Below, piece by piece: positions 57,096-64,000 of a stretch of 64,000 nucleotides of DNA. The notes beneath the pieces were generated by a model that did no database searches, was not told the DNA's origin, and saw only the letters and a list, made by a program, of their open reading frames with translations. The stretch comes from Welwitschia mirabilis (taxonomy: Eukaryota > Gnetophyta > Gnetopsida > Welwitschiales), in the NCBI GenBank assembly GCA_051453625.1, contig JBOZIK010000001.1, positions 193,720,219 to 193,784,218 on the forward strand. The letters are read 5' to 3'. Position 1 is the first letter of the stretch, and each line of letters begins with the position of its first letter. The position numbers and the translations under genes are program-made.

Positions 57096-58798
57096 TATTT
57101 ACACATAGAAAAATGACACTACAAGCAAGTATAATTGATCAACTTAAGATAGGAAGAAACATTAAAATTCATTATTTTATTACATATTAATGTCTTCTAC
57201 CCTTTTTACTATTTTTCATGAAATTATGAACATTCCCCTAACATAAGCAGGTTTGTGGCTACATTATGGAGATCACTGTAAAACTTTATGATAATCATGC
57301 AAATAACACTAGCACCCCTAGCTAAGACTATTAGCATAACTGTCCTTTTAAGACAAAACATGACCAAGCTCATGTTTCTATATTAATTCAAGAAATTAAT
57401 TACACTTCACTAATGGAATAAGCTAGAATTAATATAAATAGATATTAAGACCTAATAATGCTTGGTGGAAGTATAATAATATGTGTCATGACAACATGTA
57501 ATGCAACGAGGATGATCACATGGAAGAAACATGACATGACATTCATTGGTGGAATCATCAGTAATTAGAGGATATGTCATAGTCATGTTTTTATAATAAG
57601 ACAAGGAATCCTTCTTTATGGCTACATGCTAGATATTGTGACTTCCTCCTTCATTAACCACCCAATGTAAACTCCATTATGTAACTCCTCACTTAGTTCT
57701 CATTTAATGCAATCATGATGAATCTTCCTAAGCCTTTTCTCATTTACAAAATGGCCTTGAGTGTTCATTGTCAACATCTTTTTAATTAGCTTAACATGGA
57801 AAAGTCTTAAAGGCTAGGACATCCTGGTGCTCTAATCATCTTTTTTAGGGGTAAAATAATTCAAGGCTACTTAGAAATCCTATTTTCTTCACCTTTCTCC
57901 ATTTGATATAATGTATATTTATTTTATATTTTTAATGTAAGAATTGGTTTTTTTTTTTTTGGAAGAGATAGTGGGTAGGAAATTTTGCACCACACAAATG
58001 CCCAGTGGTTCTTAGGCTTACAGAATCTAAGCCATTTGTATTTCCTGTTGATAGCAGATAGGTAATTTTGTGTCACACAAATGCCCAGTGGAACTTTGGC
58101 TTATGAAATCTGTTGGGGTTTGAAATTTGAACCTCTAGGTCCATGTGTCTGTGATCTTACCACTCTGGTAAGTAGTCATTGATGATGTAAGAATTGATTT
58201 AAATCATTTTATCATTATTGCATATTTATCATTAGCAATATTTAGGTATGACTAGTTCTTAAGTGGGTTTCTTCCTTTTATTATTATTGCATAATTCATT
58301 TCACATTAGCAATCTTTAGGTAAGCTTACTTAACTTTCAAGTTCTTTTGTATTGAGTGAGTTGTTTGAGGTTACTTCTATCCTATTGTAGTTTCTATTAT
58401 TTTACAGATCTTATGCACATTTGTTTATAATTTTTGTGCTTATAAAGGATTATGAAGGATTCGTTGAGCTAGATAACTTATCAACACTCATATGATGGAT
58501 GAGATTGTTCCTCCACACTGAGCCATAATGACTTAATAATTTAGTTTATATTTTAGAATATAAGAATCATTAAAAACAAGGTGGAGAGTTAAAAGATTAA
58601 TTAGATCCTTCGAGTATGTCTATTCCCTTACATTGCTAATTAAGGATTATTTTATTCTCAAATTATAAATTTTCTATTATTTGATTTTTATTGTAAGTTA
58701 AAAATTTATTTTTGCTTTTATAAATGTTCCCACATATATCCCTCTAAAAGAATTATACTAAGTGGAAACTTACTTCAAATTTAGTTCATTACTATACA
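57096..58798 (+). repeat. Left LTR of the pol-less element (with SINE insert)
   Basis: It starts tatttacacatag (the TG of the right copy is TA here) and ends actataca. It aligns with 62527-63988 over its length apart from the insert at 57947-58196. Confidence 0.8.
57935..58196 (-). mobile_element. SINE-like insertion with 12-bp target duplication
   Basis: atgtaagaattg occurs at 57935-57946 and again at 58185-58196. The right LTR has a single atgcaagaattg at the same place (near 63366-63377), an empty site. Read on the minus strand, the insert begins with a head containing taccagagtgg (A-box-like, near 58171) and aggttcaaatt (B-box-like, near 58140). It ends in a run of 13 A, seen as T at 57948-57960. 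About 100 bases of its body are repeated, with cacacaaatgcccagtgg at 57991 and 58074. Head, tail and duplication fit a tRNA-derived SINE. Confidence 0.85.
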
Positions 58799-59640
58799 TG
58801 AATATATTATGATTTTGTTGCTAGTGATATTGACATAGTAATTTTTTCAAGAGTACATTATTTTATTCTTGTAGTTTTTTTAGTTAGTTTCTACTAGTCC
58901 ATTTCTAGTAATAACTAAAATGGTCTTTTTTGTTTTTCTTTAGATTGTTTTCTTTCTAGTGGTAAATACTAATCCTCTTCTAATAAAATCTAAATTAATT
59001 CATTTTCTAAGTTTTGTTATAACTTGAAAACATATTTGTGCATTTAAAATTTCATCTTATCATTCTAATGACTTTCCTAGAAGTTGCAACTAAAATTAAC
59101 CTTGCAAAGAAGAAAAACTAAATTTTAAACTCTAATGATTTTTCTTATGTCTTTTGGCATTTCTTAATTTTTGTAAATTGTTGTGTATGTTTTAGTTCTG
59201 TTTCATTTTTTTTCCTATTATAAGTTTTGAGAAAAATTAAAAACATATAAGATTATGTTCCTAACTTAAATTTAATTAGTTGTAGTCAATTTTAATTTAT
59301 ACTAAAATTTTTTTAGAGCCTGTAATCTAAAACCTATTATGTAAACTAAATAAACCCTTTATGTTTTCTCCAAATTATTTCTCATTAAATAACTAGTTCC
59401 ATTATCCCTAACTAGCATTGTCGATATTCCTACTTAGATAACTCTCTAACTTAAATAGAAACCTTCTATAAACTCTTTGAACCTTTTTTATTATAGGCTC
59501 TCTTAAAACTTGATATTTAAGAAAACATGAATTTTAAGTAAAACTATAACCCATTTTCTTAAAAACTTAAAGATGAGTTGAATTTTTCATCCATTTCAAA
59601 CACAGTCAAATAGTAATCTATCTTTCCCTATAGTTTTTAA
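58799..59640. other. Leader region of the pol-less element, nothing recognised
   Basis: The region lies between the left LTR and the coding trace. No tRNA-Met-type primer site could be seen directly after the LTR. Confidence 0.5.
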
Positions 59641-61111
59641 AATCATGATTAATCCAAATGCACTAGAGGAGAATTCATTAGATCTAGATAGATCTTTGAG
59701 GAATATCCTCAATCCTATCCATATCTAGATTAACCTTCTTGTAACTTTGAATCTGAAAATCCCTATTATGAACTTAGAGAATTTGATCTATTACCTTCCT
59801 TCATCACTTATAATTCTTATCCCTCATCCTCTTCTTCATATTTGTCATTCTTTAGTCCTTATCCCTCATCTCCTTTTTCATATTCTTCATTATTTGATTA
59901 TCACCCATCATCTTCACATGTTTAACAATCCATTTTACCTTTTTTAAAAGATACCTCTCATAGATTTTTAAAAGGCGCTGCTGAATATTCTTTCAACACA
60001 CTTCAATTTCATTCACAATCTTTGAAAGAAACCTCTAATAAAACCAAGTAAAACATTGATAAAATTTTTCAACAAATAGCCCGAATCCATGATCAAATTC
60101 TTAGGGCTCTTAGCCAATTACAAGAGGATAACCTTTCTATATTTCATGAAACTAAGAGATTTGGATAATTTGAGGAGATTAATGAGATTATAATTGATGA
60201 CACTTAAATGATATCCCTTAGAAATTAAGAAGAGATCCCTAAAGAAACCCATGATAAAACCTATGATAAAAACCAAGAGAACCTTAAATTTAAAAATGCC
60301 TTAGAGAGTGAACAACTAGGTGTACATAAATTGTAATATAGAGTAGGATTAGATACATATGATGATGAGTAGTCTGCAAAAAGTGAGTAAACATTTAAGG
60401 GAGATTACAAACTAGAAAGCTACATAACAGAGGATGAATCAATAGGTGAAATTAATGAAAGAAACAACATTAATTTCTTTAGACCACAACCATTATTGCC
60501 TATGTAACCTCATTAGAAAGAATCCCTTGAAAACTTTAATGAAGAGAATAACATTAGCTAATATCCTTTTCATAATCCATCTTTTAGAAATCCTTGTCTT
60601 TTTCTCAATAATATCTTAAGCCTATTATATCATTTTTATTTTTATCCCTTAAGCGTGACCTAAGCCTTATGAAGAAGATAAATCCTATATAGAATCATTT
60701 TTTGATATTCTTCTAGATGATAATTTTCTCTATCTAATGGTCTCTAATACATCTTTGTCTTCACTTCAAAACAATGTCTTACATGAGTTGTTGAACAAAC
60801 AATCATAGGCTAAGGGATGCAGAAATTTTAATTTTGAATGCATTAATTTTACTACTAGCATTGACGTTCTTCAAAATTTTATAGATTCATGCATAAAGGT
60901 TTATAATAATTCTAACTAATCAATGAATGATTTATATAATTTTAATTTATCATTCAACCTTGACATTCATCATTTTAAACCTTCACATATGCAGTTATTT
61001 GGAAAATTTCTTATAAAATTTTTAGCTTCATTATGTGATCTTAAATTAGAATTTTATTTTATAATATATTTTTCTTTTAGAATAAATTTTAATTTAAAAA
61101 TAAAATACTAA
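59641..61111 (+). pseudogene. Long unidentified coding trace of the pol-less element
   Basis: From 59641 one frame runs 343 codons to a TGA at 60670 and contains 15 stops, 12 TAA and 3 TAG, with no TGA before that point. A shift of one base near there continues for about 145 codons to 61111, with one TAG and one TAA. The translation has a Y/S/P-rich N-terminal part, then a helical QQIARIHDQILRALSQLQED near 60070-60130, an acidic middle, and SFFDILLDDNFLYLM near 60695-60740. It is Gag-like in position and style but matches no Gag I know. If stops are read as lost glutamines it would be about 490 residues long. Confidence 0.55.
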
Positions 61112-62514
61112 AATTTTTATTCTTGATGCCTTTTCATGCCTTAAACTACCCCGGCACTATCACCTGCATAATCACCTCCTCAAACATTTTCATGTATAAA
61201 ATCCTAAATACTACTTGTACCACTAAATAAATCACCATTATCTAGACTATTCATCCATCATTCCCCCTTTTTCACCATCTAATAAAGTCCATCAAGCACC
61301 CTCCCTTTCCATTCATCTACATGTTTCTAAGATTATAATCTTAGTTAATGATCTATAATGAAATAAACCATTTATAAGTGATTATCTTATCATTATGAAT
61401 TAGGTTGAATTTAAGTTTATTTGTAGTTTTTCAAGAATTTTTTTTCTTATTTTCAAGTTATCTTATTAAAGTTAGTTTCAAATAAGGTCTTCAATTTAAA
61501 AATATGGTTGAATTAAGGTGGAATCTACTTTCATTCTAGGTTAATTATTTTTAAAGCATTTTATGGGAATAAGATTTGTCTTGATTAGGATAATAAGCTA
61601 ATGACCCCTTTATGTGCATAAAAATATATTAAATATGAGACATATATTCAAAAGAAAATAAAGTATCCTCTCTAAAAGTACATTATTTAATGATCAGTTA
61701 AAAATTGGGTTCAGTTACTTGCATCGAGGCTATAAACACTTCTTGGAAATGTAGCTCTAATGATTTATTTTATGACATGTTCAAACTACGTTAGTGCTAT
61801 AAAACCTCACTAGTAATGCAGTACTAGCTCATTAATACATGAACATGCTTAACTCTATTGGAAGGAGATGTCATACCACTAGATGTCCAATTAGATAAAA
61901 AATGCTTAAAACAAGGAATAAAGTGTGACTATAGAAAAGGTAAATTGGAATGAAAAAGGTGGAATTGGAAGATTCTTTTATGTTTACTATTTTTAACTTA
62001 TATGCTTGGAAGTTTGCTTAACTAATTTTTGATTGTTTGCAAGTTTCTTTAGAAGATATCTTTTTTGTTTGATAATGTGATACATTTTAAATTCAAAAGA
62101 AAATTGGCAAAATTTTTAACAAATGTGGTCATGAATTCAGATAGTATATCTTTTGACTTAGTGGATGAGGCATTTTCCATTAGTTTAGTGTTTTATATTT
62201 TCTAAACATTACATTCTAGTTTAATCCTTTGCATTGTAGTTTTTCCTAAAATACTTGCATCAAAAGTCATTCACTAGTATTTTGAAAAAGCATGACTTGC
62301 TTCCACAAGATTTGTATTAAATTTCATATCATTCACTAGGAGGTATGACATCTATTTTTACAAAAAATTTGATTTTGATTCCTTAATTGTTAAAAATTAA
62401 TTAAATATATTTTAAAAATAACATATTTTCTATACTTGAACATTTTTACTTAGTTTATTTTACCATGTTACTCATTTCTTTATTAACTTTTTTCTAAAAG
62501 TCTTGTAAAAGTCT
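61112..62514. other. 3' non-coding interior of the pol-less element
   Basis: No coding trace continues. A pyrimidine-rich stretch (61130-61325) is followed by ordinary AT-rich sequence. Confidence 0.5.
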
Positions 62515-62526
62515 GATTAGGGGCTA
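62515..62526 (+). promoter_or_regulatory. Polypurine tract of the pol-less element
   Basis: gattaggggcta directly precedes the TG start of the right LTR (tgtttgcacat). Confidence 0.6.
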
Positions 62527-63988
62527 TGTTTGCACATAAAAATTAACATTATGAGAAAGTATAATTGATTAATTTAGCATAGGTAGAAACATTAAAATAC
62601 ATTATTTTATTACATATTAATGTCTTCAACCCTTTTTACTATTTTTCATGAAATCATGAACATTCTGCTAATATGAGCAAGTTCATTACTACATTCTGAA
62701 GATCACTATAAAATGTAATGATAATCTAGCAAGTAATGTTAGTAGTGCTAGTTAGGACTCCTAACACTACCATTCTTTTGAGCTAAAACATGACCAAACT
62801 CATGTTCCTCTACTAATTCAGGGAATTAATCACATTTCACTTATGAGCTAAGTCAAAAATAATCTAGAATAAATATTTAAACCTAATGACACTTGGTGAA
62901 AGTACAAGAAGACATGTTACAAGGATATGTGATGCAATAAAGATGATCACATGGAAGTACCATGACATTACATCTATTGGTAACATCATTGACAACTAGA
63001 GGACATGTCATCTTCATGTTTACATAAGAAAATGAAGAATCTTTCTTTGTGACCACATGCCAAATATTATGACTTCCTCCTTAAGTAATAGCCCAATGTA
63101 ACCCTTCTTATATAACTTTCCATTTAATTCTCATCTAATGTAACCATGATGAAGCTTCTCAAGAGTTCCCTCATCTATAAAAGGCCTCAAGTACCTATTG
63201 TAAACATCTTTTTAGTTTGCTCAACATGGGAAAGACTTGGAAGCTAAGATGTCATGAAACTTTAATCATCTTTATTGGGGGTGAAATGATTCAAGGATAG
63301 TTGAGGAGTCTTTCTTCTTCACTTTTCTCCATTTGATGTAATGCATATGTGTTTTATATTTTTAATGCAAGAATTGATTTGAATCCTTTCATTGTTATTA
63401 CACAATGTGTTTGATAGTAGCAATACTTATGTAGGACTAGTTCTTAAGTAGGTTTTATTATTTTATTATTGATGAATCGAAATAGATATTATCAATTTTT
63501 AGATGAATCTTACTCAATTATCAAGTTCTTCAATACCATGTAAGTTGTTTAAGGTTACATTTGGCCTATTATAACTACTATAATTTAATAGATCTCATGC
63601 ACTTTTGTTCATACTTTTTGTGCTTATGAAGGGCTCTGAAGAATCAGGTGGACTAGATAACTTACCAACACTCATGTGCTAGATGAGATTATGCCTACAC
63701 GATAAGCCTTAATGACTTGATGGTTTAGTTTACATTTTGGGATACAAGAATCATTGGAATAAAGGTGGAGAGGTGGGTGCATCAATTATATATTTGAATT
63801 ATTTTCATTCTCTTGCATCATCAATTAAAGATCATTTTTATCTTAACTTTTTAGTTTTTTAGTTTATTTTAATTCCATTACAAGTTGTAATAATTATGTT
63901 ACTTTTGTAAAAGTTACTAAATATATCGTTGTGGAAGAATAATAACTAAGTTCTTAACTTAGTTTTAAATCCAATTCACTATTATACA
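62527..63988 (+). repeat. Right LTR of the pol-less element
   Basis: It begins tgtttgcacataaaaattaa and ends attataca, twelve bases before the window end. It contains the empty site of the SINE-like insertion. Confidence 0.8.
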
Positions 63989-64000
63989 CAAAACAAGAAT

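Larger units (their letters stand above)
57096..63988 (+). mobile_element. LTR retrotransposon without recognisable pol (non-autonomous)
   Basis: Direct LTRs at 57096-58798 and 62527-63988 flank a 3.7-kb interior. After removal of a SINE-like insert the LTRs are about 1453 and 1462 bases. A purine-rich gattaggggcta precedes the right LTR. The interior carries one long decayed coding trace of unknown type (59641-61111) and no protease, RT or integrase. A target-site duplication was not recognised, and the right edge is close to the window end. Confidence 0.8.

Noticed and set aside
57935-58196. A MITE or other DNA transposon
   Set aside because: No terminal inverted repeats are visible, whereas the A-tail, pol III-like boxes and a 12-bp duplication fit a SINE.
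59641-60672. A reassigned genetic code in which TAA and TAG mean glutamine
   Set aside because: The pattern would fit on paper, but the window has plant retrotransposons and a plant response-regulator fragment, frameshifts are also present, some W codons became TGA, and active-site residues are lost. Methylation-driven decay explains all of this.

Overview
This window looks like an intergenic, transposon-packed stretch of a seed-plant nuclear genome. I infer this from plant-type Ty1/copia (SIRE-like) and Ty3/gypsy (Athila/Tat-like and chromovirus-like) polyprotein remains, an L1-type LINE, a TRIM, SINE-like units and a degraded plant type-B response-regulator receiver sequence. The DNA is very AT-rich and CpG-poor. 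There are no rRNA or tRNA genes, no CRISPR array, no prokaryotic features, and no intact host gene that I can support. Nearly every coding trace is a pseudogene whose stops are mostly TAA or TAG where the family has glutamine, with occasional TGA where it has tryptophan. That is what cytosine deamination in old, methylated transposons would leave. The longest uninterrupted frames (about 140 codons) lie in a GC-rich part of an LTR and are probably not genes.

Layout. 1-3353 (+): 3' part of an Athila/Tat-like gypsy element (protease, RT, RNase H, integrase, polypurine tract). 3354-10480: a possible 3' LTR, a 60-bp minisatellite and an unidentified coiled-coil coding trace (7440-9015). 10480-15150 (-): a chromovirus-like gypsy element with gag, RT, RNase H and integrase. 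About 16361-46165 (+): one SIRE-like copia element stretched to nearly 30 kb by nested insertions. Its gag is split at 18362/29573 by an 11.2-kb LARD-like element with 4-kb LTRs and a 5-bp target duplication (GCTCT). One LTR of that element is itself split by a TRIM array with a TTCCA duplication. The copia protease/integrase region occurs twice (30640-32371 and 32472-33345). The junction between RT and RNase H is split at 34488/41881 by a 7.4-kb insertion with LTRs of about 2.7 kb, a minus-strand gypsy gag, and LTR sequence related to a response-regulator receiver domain. The copia element seems to sit inside an older minus-strand copia integrase (46165-47520).

47520-57095: unclassified AT-rich DNA, a minus-strand LINE (50280-53620) and the 3' end of another retroelement trace (to 56995). 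57096-63988 (+): an LTR element with 1.46-kb LTRs and no recognisable pol. It carries one long unidentified open trace whose 15 stops are all TAA or TAG. Its 5' LTR holds a SINE-like insertion with a 12-bp target duplication, and its 3' LTR preserves the empty site.

The region is best read as layers of retrotransposon insertion and decay. Twelve runs of N interrupt it, and three are flanked by near-identical sequence that looks like unmerged contig ends. Element boundaries come from reading by eye and should be taken as approximate unless a target duplication is given.
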